Assembly (NCBI RefSeq): GCF_011440395.1
Contig: NZ_JAAOIX010000009.1
Span: 62,001 to 126,000 of the forward strand
Reading direction: 5' to 3'
Source: Pseudomaricurvus alcaniphilus
GTDB taxonomy: Bacteria; Pseudomonadota; Gammaproteobacteria; Pseudomonadales; Cellvibrionaceae
Length of the DNA: 64,000 bases
How positions within the stretch are numbered: the first letter of the stretch is position 1; each line of letters begins with the position of its first letter. A program made the position numbers and the translations under genes. The notes under the pieces were generated by a model that saw nothing but the letters and a program-made list of their open reading frames with translations, had not been told where the DNA came from and ran no database searches. This document shows positions 43,565-51,038 of this stretch, piece after piece.

Positions 43565-43933
43565 ATGGATCCACAATTTAGGAAGGCGCTTTCAGGATTG
43601 GCACTAGCCATGATCGCATCAGTTTCAAGTGCCCAGGAATTTTCTTTAGCGCATATTGCTTCGCCAGAGCACTACAATCTTGTTATGGAGAATGAGCACG
43701 TACTGGTTCTAAAAATGGTGCTGAAGCCTGGAGATGCTGATCACGCTCACCGGCACCATAACGAAACGGTCTACATTCAAAAAGGTGGCCAGATAACGAT
43801 TACCGAGAAAAATGGAAAATCCTTTGTTGCTGATATTCCTGACGGCCATGTGATGTGGCATGAAGCCTGGGCGCACCAAGTAAGCAATACAGGTGATACA
43901 GAAGTCATCGCCATTATTGTTGAGCAAAAATAG
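43565..43933 (+). CDS. Exported cupin-domain protein
   Basis: 122 residues. An N-terminal signal peptide (LSGLALAMIASVSSAQ) sends it to the periplasm. A single cupin barrel shows GDADHAHRHHNETVYIQKGG, with metal-type His and Glu ligands in motif 1, and HVMWHEAWAHQVSNTG, with the motif 2 His. It follows mdaB by 20 bases and precedes the AhpD-like gene by 24, so all three are one operon. The substrate is unknown; a role in detoxifying small aromatic or carbonyl compounds would fit the neighbours. Confidence 0.8.
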   Translation: MDPQFRKALSGLALAMIASVSSAQEFSLAHIASPEHYNLVMENEHVLVLKMVLKPGDADHAHRHHNETVYIQKGGQITITEKNGKSFVADIPDGHVMWHEAWAHQVSNTGDTEVIAIIVEQK

Positions 43934-43957
43934 TTAAGTTATCTCCGAGGAGTATTT

Positions 43958-44515
43958 ATGTTTACCTACTATGATGTTGATAATGCACCGGAAGAATCCA
44001 AAGCACTAATGAAAGCCTCCTTAAAAGGCTTCGGCATGGTGCCTAACCTACATAGAATATTAGCGGAAGCACCCGCTAGCTATGAAGCCTATAACACGCT
44101 GTTCAACCTGTTCATGAAGAAAACCACCTTGTCGCCGATCGAGCAGCAAGTGATATTTATGACAGCCAATTTTGAAAACAACTGCCACTACTGCGTTCCT
44201 GGGCATACCTGGATGATGCACGCAGCTAAAATGCCAGATGATGTGATTGATGCATTGCGAGAGGGCACCCGGATTCCGGATACAAAGCTTCAGGCGCTCC
44301 ATGATTACACCAGAGCATTGTTGGATAACCGTGGCCACATAGGGGACGAGCAGCTTCAAGCCTTCATCTATGCAGGGTATACCAAACGTCAGGCTTTAGA
44401 AGTATTGACTGGACTCGCTTCGAAACTTATTTCGAACTTCACCAATGCCATAGCCCATACCGAGCCTGATGAGGCCTTCCAAAAGTATGCATGGACTCAT
44501 CCAACTCAACGTTAA
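43958..44515 (+). CDS. Carboxymuconolactone decarboxylase/AhpD-like protein
   Basis: 185 residues, with an SD GAGGAG upstream. The central motif ENNCHYCVPGH is the E-x2-C-x2-C-x3-H active site of the CMD/AhpD family, in which the Cys pair acts in peroxide or alkyl hydroperoxide reduction. Helices around it (LSPIEQQVIFMTA … FIYAGYTKRQALEVL) match the all-helical fold. Last gene of the mdaB-cupin operon, consistent with a thiol-based oxidative or electrophile stress function. Confidence 0.87.
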   Translation: MFTYYDVDNAPEESKALMKASLKGFGMVPNLHRILAEAPASYEAYNTLFNLFMKKTTLSPIEQQVIFMTANFENNCHYCVPGHTWMMHAAKMPDDVIDALREGTRIPDTKLQALHDYTRALLDNRGHIGDEQLQAFIYAGYTKRQALEVLTGLASKLISNFTNAIAHTEPDEAFQKYAWTHPTQR

Positions 44516-44938
44516 AGAATAAGTAGTTGACGAACACTCAATATAAACCGGACGGCACTGCATTCATTACTTGGGTACAACCTTCAAGCGAAACCCGCGC
44601 GCAGCACAAACGAGTGCTGCTAGCGGGCGCCGTTGCCAGTAGCCAATCTGACCCGGTTTGTGCTGATTTACACGACGTTATTTTTTAATTGCTTTCAATT
44701 AATGCTCGTGTCTCCTTTGATGTGAGCATATAGTGAGAGTGCCCCACATATGATTCCACAACTCATTTAGCCTCAAGGAGATGTCGTCCACGACTCCGGG
44801 TTATTACAATTAAAGAATGGAATATTAAAGAGAGCAGCCACTTCGTCATTTGTTATATAGCCGAGTTACAAGCGCTATTAGTGACATGCCATTATTCGAT
44901 TTACTACAGATAAAGTATGCACTCAAAGGAGCTGAACC
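44516..44938. other. Intergenic region before the GDSL esterase
   Basis: A 420-base gap with one hairpin (CAGCAC AAACGA GTGCTG, 44606-44623) about 90 bases after the operon stop. It may end the mdaB transcript but lacks an adjacent T run. No gene is visible. Confidence 0.4.
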
Positions 44939-46231
44939 GTGTATTTTCAAAAATCTATTTGCGCAAGTTTCTTTGCGGCTGTAATCGCCGCTTCCACGAC
45001 CACCAACGCTGGCGTCTTTTCCACGATTTATCTTTTCGGAGACAGCCTGTCGGATCAGGGTAACCTTTTCGCGGCATCCGATTCGCTGATCCCGGGCGCT
45101 GACAATGGAGTCCCCCGAAAAGACTACTATTCAGACGATGGCGGCACCTTCGGGCGCTTCACAAACGGGAAAAACTGGGTTGATCTATTCGCAGAAAATC
45201 TGGACATGTACTCGCTGCCCACCCTCCATGGTGGTAATAATTTTGCCTACGGTGGAACTCGAAACAAGCACAATATTGTCGAGCTCAATAGTACGAAACC
45301 ACCTGAGGTACAAGCTCTCACAAGTATAATCCCCGGGCTGCAAGGTGATCTCTTCCCGGAAGATGCATTCCCCTGGACATTGCAGGGTCAGACAACCGCA
45401 TTCGAAACACTGGGCGTGATTGATCCGGACGCACTCTATGTGGTTTTTTCCGGTTCAAACGATTTGTCTGAAACTGTATTAATGCTAGCCGTTGGAGTCC
45501 TGCCATCCAGCGAAAACACTCTCGAAAGCTGGTTGTTCGGTGTGTTATTGGGGGTCGAACAGACGATTGATACGCTGATAGCCGCGGGAGCACAGGAGAT
45601 CCTGGTTCCCAACTTGCCAAATCTGGGCATAGTTCCTGGGTTAGTTAATTCCCAGCTGTCTGGCTTGGCGACTCAGATTTCTGTGCAATACAACAGCCTC
45701 CTGAAAACGATGCTGACCACCAAAGAAGCCAAAGGCGTCAACGTTATTCATTATGACTTTTACAACTTGACCACCGAGATTTCAATTCATCCGGAGACAT
45801 TTGGCTTTACCAATGTTACCGGGCAATGTTACTCGGGCTTTGTCGCCCCAGTGGTTAGTGAAAGCATCACCGTGTGCGACAAGCCGCAAGAATACGCTTT
45901 CTGGGATCAGGAGCATCCGACTACTGCCGTTCACAAGATAATGGCTGATCGCATGTCAACGCAATTGCTTCCAGACATGCTAGAGCGCCTGAGACTGCAA
46001 ATCACTGAGATAGATGCTAAAACCGGAAAACCTATACTGAAGAAGTTTAAGAGTGCCATGAAAAAGCTCGAAGATCACAACCCCAAAAATGATCAAGCCG
46101 CGATAAAAAAATTCGAAAGTCTTATTAAAAAGGTGAAGAGTAAACAGAGGAAGAAGATTTCTGAGGATCTAGCTTCATCAATAATTTCGCGAGTTGAGAA
46201 AATTATAGGACTCTTACATTTGCAGCTATAA
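44939..46231 (+). CDS. Secreted GDSL/SGNH-family esterase
   Basis: 430 residues from GTG 44939 (AAAGGAG upstream). Signal peptide: FFAAVIAASTTTNAG. SGNH blocks: YLFGDSLSDQGN with nucleophile Ser36, the oxyanion Gly in NNFAYGG, FSGSNDLSE as block III Asn, and FWDQEHPT as the D-x-x-H catalytic pair. These enzymes hydrolyse esters or lipids. The C-terminal ~80 residues are an unusual Lys-rich, coiled-coil-like tail (KFKSAMKKLEDHN … KKFESLIKKVKSKQRKK) instead of the autotransporter barrel carried by many relatives. It stands alone. Confidence 0.87.
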   Translation: MYFQKSICASFFAAVIAASTTTNAGVFSTIYLFGDSLSDQGNLFAASDSLIPGADNGVPRKDYYSDDGGTFGRFTNGKNWVDLFAENLDMYSLPTLHGGNNFAYGGTRNKHNIVELNSTKPPEVQALTSIIPGLQGDLFPEDAFPWTLQGQTTAFETLGVIDPDALYVVFSGSNDLSETVLMLAVGVLPSSENTLESWLFGVLLGVEQTIDTLIAAGAQEILVPNLPNLGIVPGLVNSQLSGLATQISVQYNSLLKTMLTTKEAKGVNVIHYDFYNLTTEISIHPETFGFTNVTGQCYSGFVAPVVSESITVCDKPQEYAFWDQEHPTTAVHKIMADRMSTQLLPDMLERLRLQITEIDAKTGKPILKKFKSAMKKLEDHNPKNDQAAIKKFESLIKKVKSKQRKKISEDLASSIISRVEKIIGLLHLQL

Positions 46232-46282
46232 GTATTAGCAGTCGGAGAAAGGCCAGAGCCATCCGTGCCGCATACTCCGCAT

Positions 46283-47188
46283 TTATATTTTTGCAGCGGC
46301 GGCTTCCTCGTCAGGGCCGCACATGATATTTTGGGGAAGGATATATATCCAGCCTCGCAAAGTTCTGACGACTCGCTTATCGCAGTCATCTATTAACACA
46401 GTGCCTCTTTCATAGTGTGTTACGTCGCTTAGCTTATAAGCGATTGTTTGTGCTTTAGTTGTATTCTTGAAGTGCCCCCCAGCATCTTTCATTGCAGCTT
46501 CTATAGACCTAATTATAGCGCCAGATACGACTCTGGAGAGCTCTTGCCCGTCTTGTGCCAGCCAATAATCAGAAGGGGTAGAACTTTCGGTAACGGCAAT
46601 TGCTTGAATCATGTTCTGGTAAACAATTTTATCTTCCGGGAGGTCTTTATAGATAGTGATAGCGTTCTTGAGGACCAGGGATTTTTCATCTTGCGCCATA
46701 TAGAAAACAGGGCTCATTTCGATGATAAAGCCGAAGTTCTCAGGGTGTTCTGTAATACTATGAAACTTCCCATCCGGAATTATAGTATTCAATGATGCCA
46801 GACTAACTGCAGCAATATAACTATCCGTATAGCGGGCTAATACACTTTGATACTTATCCAATATTAAATTTGCTTGTGCTTGAGCCTCTGCTGCCTTGGC
46901 TTCATCTACTGCACTTTGGGTAATTGCATGTGCCGCAAGCATTGCCGCAAACCCTGCAGCCCCTGGTCCGTACAGCATGCCGCCAGCGCCTTGATAGGGG
47001 CCAGAACTTTCAAGCCCTCCGAGAAAACGAGGCTCGCCACTATTAACAACAACCAAACCAACATGCTCAATTGATTCATTTTCTGGTTGTTGCTGATATT
47101 GTATATAGTGCCTGTGATTCTGCGATCCACAACCAGTAAGGCCTGCGATCGCCGTGCAACAGAGCAGTATAAAAAGGTGGGCCTTCAT
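46283..47188 (-). CDS. Lipoprotein, 301 aa
   Basis: It starts MKAHLFILLCCTAIAGLTGCGS, with lipobox L-T-G-C. A Gly/Ala-rich hydrophobic stretch near residues 65-95 (GGMLYGPGAAGFAAMLAAHA) could contact the membrane. It then has a soluble domain with TVLIDDC-type ends and a terminal Cys pair. It follows another lipoprotein gene by 11 bases on the same strand, so they form a pair. No family is recognised. Confidence 0.72.
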   Translation of the reverse strand: MKAHLFILLCCTAIAGLTGCGSQNHRHYIQYQQQPENESIEHVGLVVVNSGEPRFLGGLESSGPYQGAGGMLYGPGAAGFAAMLAAHAITQSAVDEAKAAEAQAQANLILDKYQSVLARYTDSYIAAVSLASLNTIIPDGKFHSITEHPENFGFIIEMSPVFYMAQDEKSLVLKNAITIYKDLPEDKIVYQNMIQAIAVTESSTPSDYWLAQDGQELSRVVSGAIIRSIEAAMKDAGGHFKNTTKAQTIAYKLSDVTHYERGTVLIDDCDKRVVRTLRGWIYILPQNIMCGPDEEAAAAKI

Positions 47189-47199
47189 TTCAAGTTCAA

Positions 47200-47889
47200 T
47201 TAAAAGTCGTTAGTAAGAGTGGATTTTCCTTCAGCAAGCGCTTGATAGTAAGCGTTGGTCAAGCCGGGAAACGCAGGCGGCTCGTCCCAAACAATATCGG
47301 AGGCCTTGAATATTTGAACCGGCTTATACCAGGCATAGGTATTTGTACGAAGATCTACCATGTAACTTAGCGCAGAAAACCAGCCTTGCGGGTCACCTAC
47401 CGGAACGTAGCTGGAATAATTTCTGTGTATACCCAGCCCTTGAATTTCTACTACCAACAAGTGCGTAATGTCGCTGTCATTGGCAAAGGATGAATAGTCA
47501 AATTTAGGCGACTGAGGGTCACTGGATTTAATCTTTTTTAGTGCTTTTCCACTAAATTTTTCGCTCAACACAACCACTTCCAGGCCCTTGCTTTCCAGCT
47601 TGTGCTTTATCTCTTCGGGCAGTGACTGTAACTCCGAAGTGTCGAAAGTATCCACATTTTTGCTCAACGTTGCATGATTACCTTCAGCTACCGCCACACA
47701 AAGCAAGCAGCCGGCGCCGGGCAGAAAAACATCGGGTGCCGGAATCTCGGAAATGACAACACCAACCTTTTGATTCGGCGTGTCCCAGAATTCGGTTTGT
47801 AGTGCAATAGGTTGGGTGGGTGCGGTGGCGCAGGCGCTGGTCAACGCGGCCAAAACAAGCAAGAGGCTAACTCGAAAAAGCATAATCAA
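47200..47889 (-). CDS. Lipoprotein, 229 aa
   Basis: The signal LLLVLAALTSACATAP has lipobox T-S-A-C. The mature part has an early CLLC motif (LPGAGCLLCVAVAEG) and a C-terminal beta region ending in MVDLRTNTYAWYKPVQIFKASD, a layout seen in envelope proteins of unknown function. First gene of the pair with 46283-47188, on one transcript. The 313-base gap 47890-48202 holds no convincing gene; it contains a scrap TCTGACCCCA. Confidence 0.72.
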   Translation of the reverse strand: MIMLFRVSLLLVLAALTSACATAPTQPIALQTEFWDTPNQKVGVVISEIPAPDVFLPGAGCLLCVAVAEGNHATLSKNVDTFDTSELQSLPEEIKHKLESKGLEVVVLSEKFSGKALKKIKSSDPQSPKFDYSSFANDSDITHLLVVEIQGLGIHRNYSSYVPVGDPQGWFSALSYMVDLRTNTYAWYKPVQIFKASDIVWDEPPAFPGLTNAYYQALAEGKSTLTNDF

Positions 47890-48202
47890 TCCTTAATTTT
47901 GTATTATTTATTCCTTCAATGCACTGCCAGCTAGTTGTCGTCAGGCAAAAAGATGGCGGAAACAATACTAAATGATATAGGTGACAGGCAAGTAGAATTT
48001 ACTGATTCCGGTATATTTCAGGTCTTTTATATGCTTATACTTTACACTGCGACTTGCAGGTTTTTGAGAGATTGTCCACCGCTCCCTTCGAGCCAGAAGC
48101 GGTCGTTTAATCCGACTCTGACCCCAGTTCATGCAATGCACATCAAAGCGCTACCAGATACCATAACGCTTCTTCATATAACACTATATTAAGGGTTAAA
48201 TT

Positions 48203-48676
48203 ATGCGCAGATTAATACGGCTTTTAACGCTATCAGTCTCGCTAGTGGCAATTTCCGCTTGCACTTGCTACATGGGTCCGCCTGTGGCCGTCGCGAAGAC
48301 TGAGGCCCCTGCCAAGACTGCGACCGTCGCGAAAACTGAAACCGTTGCGAAAACTGAAACCGTTGCGAAAACTGAAACCGTTGCGAAAACTGAAACCGTT
48401 GCGAAAACTGAAACCGTTGCGGAGACTGAGGCCGTTACCAAACCAGGCGACGTCGTACTGAGCAGCAGCGCAGACGTCGCGGGTTGCAAGTTGCTCGGTA
48501 CGGCCACGGGCAAGGCCAGAACCAAATGGCTCAACTCGCGCAACGACAAAAGTGTCGCCACCGAAGTGCTCAAGCGGGCACGCAACGAGGCGGCCGACAT
48601 TGGTGGTAACGTAATGGTGGAAAAAACAGCGCTGCTAAATAACAGCCAAACCTTCTCAGTCTACAGCTGCCCCTGA
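48203..48676 (+). CDS. Repeat-bearing lipoprotein with DUF4156-like domain
   Basis: 157 residues. Lipoprotein signal LTLSVSLVAISACTC with lipobox I-S-A-C. Residues ~32-75 are a tandem hexapeptide array (TVAKTE, about six units) that should form an extended spacer from the outer membrane. The C-terminal ~75 residues (GCKLLGTATGKA … LKRARNEAADIGGNVMVEKT … VYSCP) follow the DUF4156/RcsF-like pattern, with two Cys that may form a disulfide. It may sense envelope state like RcsF, but this is inference. Stand-alone. Confidence 0.72.
   Translation: MRRLIRLLTLSVSLVAISACTCYMGPPVAVAKTEAPAKTATVAKTETVAKTETVAKTETVAKTETVAKTETVAETEAVTKPGDVVLSSSADVAGCKLLGTATGKARTKWLNSRNDKSVATEVLKRARNEAADIGGNVMVEKTALLNNSQTFSVYSCP
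48323..48430. repeat. 18 bp coding minisatellite
   Basis: Six 18-base units; four (48341-48412) are identical ACCGTTGCGAAAACTGAA and the outer two differ slightly. The length is a multiple of three, so gain or loss of a unit changes linker length by six residues without a frameshift. Confidence 0.9.
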
Positions 48677-48944
48677 TACAGGGTAGAGCCTAAAGCTGGA
48701 CACCAGCATTCGTTCGACGAACAAACACGGAAACACCTGCGATTGGCAGCTGCCATTTCGCAATACCTTGTTTGCAAAAAATCAATTGGACGGGGTGTAT
48801 AGTAGAACCGGATAAATTTGCTACACTCGTGCCTGCGCAATATATCCCGGCGAGCCAGGTTTTCCTATTAGGCTTGCCGGATAGAAACCCTGAGACAACC
48901 TCATGAACAGCAACAACAACCCTAACAATAACAAGGCTTTTTAA

Positions 48945-49103
48945 ATGCCGTTTAACCCCCACGTAAAGCGTCACACCACTTATTTCAAGGGTGGCCGTCC
49001 CCTGAAGCCAAACACCCGGATTCGACCGTCGGCATCCGACGAGGCCATGGCAATCACACTCGGAGAGCCGCGAGTAACGAAGCGGATGCCGCTACCTGTA
49101 TGA
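48945..49103 (+). CDS. Possible short leader protein upstream of lpxL
   Basis: A 52-codon frame (MPFNPHVKRHTTYFKG …) ends by overlapping the lpxL ATG (ATGA), the arrangement of coupled translation. It is very basic. A CGTCGGCATCCGACG hairpin lies within it (49028-49042). No ribosome site is obvious, and it could be chance. The preceding 48677-48944 has no gene. Confidence 0.3.
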   Translation: MPFNPHVKRHTTYFKGGRPLKPNTRIRPSASDEAMAITLGEPRVTKRMPLPV

Positions 49104-50005
49104 GTGCGCTGCGAAATTATCTGGGGCCGAAATACTGGCTGACCTGGCTGAGCCTCGGCTGCATGTGGTTATTGGGGCAGTTGAGCCTGCGCGCTCAAGT
49201 TCGCGTTGGTAAATTACTTGGCCTGGTGGTTTTTCATTTAGCTCGACGCCGGCGTCACATTGCCGAGGTCAATATCGATCTGTGCTTTCCGGAATTATCG
49301 GAGGATGAGCGGGCTAAACTGGTCAGGAACACCATCAATGAGAATGCGATCGGACTGGTTGAGACCTCCTCCGCCTGGTGGAAGGACCCGGAGTACTACC
49401 GCAACAAGCTGGAAATAGAAGGCCAGGAACACTTGCAGGAGGCTCTTTCCCACGGACGCGGCGTGATTATGGTGGGTGCGCACTACACAACACTGGACCT
49501 TGGCGGGGTTCTGGTATCGCTGATACACCAGCCCACGGTCATGTACCGAGCCAATCGCAATCCGCTGTTCGACCTGATGATGAAGACGCGCCGGCAGCGC
49601 TTCTGCAAACGAGTGATTGAACGTCGACAGATGCGTGAAGTCTTCGCTGCCATGAAGGCGGGTGACTTGATGTGGTACGCGCCCGACCAGGATTACGGCC
49701 GCAAACAATCGGTATTCGCGCCTTTTTTTGGTGTTCCCGCGGCAACCATAACCGCCACCAGCAGGTTAACAAAAATCAACCAGTCGCCATTGATTATACT
49801 CAGCCACCACCGGAAAGCCGATAACAGCGGTTACATCCTCAGTTTCAGTCCAGTGGTAGAAGGCTTTCCCAGCGGTAATGACCTTACGGATACGACACTG
49901 ATCAATAAACTGCTGGAGGAGCAAATTCGCAAGAATCCGGCCCAATACATGTGGGTCCACCGGCGCTTTAAGACGCGCCCGGAAGGCGAAGACAAGCTCT
50001 ATTGA
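49100..50005 (+). CDS. lpxL: Lipid A biosynthesis acyltransferase (LpxL/HtrB family)
   Basis: 301 residues. N-terminal membrane anchor (WLTWLSLGCMWLLGQL). The LABLAT catalytic motif GAHYTTLDLGG gives H-x4-D. Further signatures: LMWYAPDQDYGRKQSVFAPFFG and the C-terminal QYMWVHRRFKTRPEGE, as in E. coli LpxL, whose length (306) is close. The enzyme adds a secondary acyl chain (usually laurate) to Kdo2-lipid IVA at the inner membrane. No other lipid A genes are adjacent, which is usual for lpxL. Confidence 0.92.
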   Translation: MSALRNYLGPKYWLTWLSLGCMWLLGQLSLRAQVRVGKLLGLVVFHLARRRRHIAEVNIDLCFPELSEDERAKLVRNTINENAIGLVETSSAWWKDPEYYRNKLEIEGQEHLQEALSHGRGVIMVGAHYTTLDLGGVLVSLIHQPTVMYRANRNPLFDLMMKTRRQRFCKRVIERRQMREVFAAMKAGDLMWYAPDQDYGRKQSVFAPFFGVPAATITATSRLTKINQSPLIILSHHRKADNSGYILSFSPVVEGFPSGNDLTDTTLINKLLEEQIRKNPAQYMWVHRRFKTRPEGEDKLY

Positions 50006-50029
50006 CGCCTGGCTTCAGCCACCTTCGCT

Positions 50030-50180
50030 CCGTCAACAATTTCAGTAAACCACGCAGCCATAGGACCCGGAGCACAGCCCCAGTGGCCCCGGGATGGCCA
50101 CTGGAATCAAACCGGAACTGGGGCACGGCGCCCCACCCTGCCATAGCAGCCAAGCAGCAACCGGTCGACATCGCAACTGG
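50030..50180. repeat. GC-rich repeat remnant behind lpxL
   Basis: The stretch CCCCAGTGGCCCCGGGATGG … AACTGGGGCACGGCGCCCCA resembles the GC-rich composite cores of the accessory region. The full 50006-50546 gap has no convincing gene. Confidence 0.35.
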
Positions 50181-50546
50181 CGGAGAGCCCTGACCGAAGC
50201 CCCGCTGCCCCGGCGCCAGCCCCTCTAAAATCGGCTTTGCCACCCCAGGGTTTAGGAGTATATTCAGGCCAAGGGGCGCTATCCTGGCGTCGCGTTGCGC
50301 ACACCAACCCCGGTCGTAGCTCATTGGCGGCTCCTGCCAAGTTTGCTGGATAGGCAAATCTTTGTGAGTCTATCACCGTGTTTATTGATTTCACTCTTCC
50401 AACCTATACCGTCGAGCAACGTGAGCGGGCCCTCCACCCCAGCATGGCCTATACCCTGGCTGCCACAATGATATACGGCTTCGACCCCTCAATAGCCACC
50501 CCTGCAAAGACTTAACCGAAAGACAGGTATTGTCACGGAGCGTTCC

Positions 50547-50936
50547 ATGACTACAAATGACAAACTCAAACGTAAGCACGACATCGCCTACGCCTGCTTT
50601 ATTCCACCGGGGCTGGTTTACCTGATTGGCGGCATTGCACCCTACTTGGCCATGGATACTGGTACGGCTGGCGGGGTCGGTTTCCTCATCCTGATTCCCC
50701 TGGCGCTGGCGGCACTGACGTCTGTGCCGCTGGGTCTGTATTACTCACTCCCATTTTGGCGCGACCGGGTGCTGGTTTTCCTGGCAGTTATCACCCTTAT
50801 CATGCTGGTGCAACTGTTCGCCGAGTGGGGGCCAGTCAAATTCAGGAACCTGGCAGGGTTACTGTACGGTGTGACCGTATTGCTGATAGAGGCCAGCTGG
50901 TTTCTGCTGCGGCGCGGCCGGACCTATACCGCGTAA
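50547..50936 (+). CDS. Small multi-pass membrane protein, 129 aa
   Basis: Four hydrophobic segments (near residues 14-34, 42-65, 72-88 and 100-118) with a basic N-terminus (TTNDKLKRKHD). It starts at ATG 50547. The upstream GGAGCG is a weak ribosome site. No family is recognised. It sits between lpxL and the convergent TonB receptor. Confidence 0.65.
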   Translation: MTTNDKLKRKHDIAYACFIPPGLVYLIGGIAPYLAMDTGTAGGVGFLILIPLALAALTSVPLGLYYSLPFWRDRVLVFLAVITLIMLVQLFAEWGPVKFRNLAGLLYGVTVLLIEASWFLLRRGRTYTA

Positions 50937-51038
50937 TAATGCAGCGGGTGTTTTGCAGCGCCGCCCAATCTATGTAAGCCAGTTAGCAACTGGTCAATAT
51001 TTAATCCCTCCGTCCCCTTTTCACCGTCCCATTTTCAA

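Noticed and set aside
47935-48192. An 85-codon frame before the DUF4156-like lipoprotein
   Set aside because: Low-quality composition, no ribosome site, and contains a repeat scrap (CTGACCCCA).
48323-48430. CRISPR-like array at the 18 bp repeats
   Set aside because: Units are adjacent with no spacers and encode an in-frame hexapeptide; it is a coding minisatellite.
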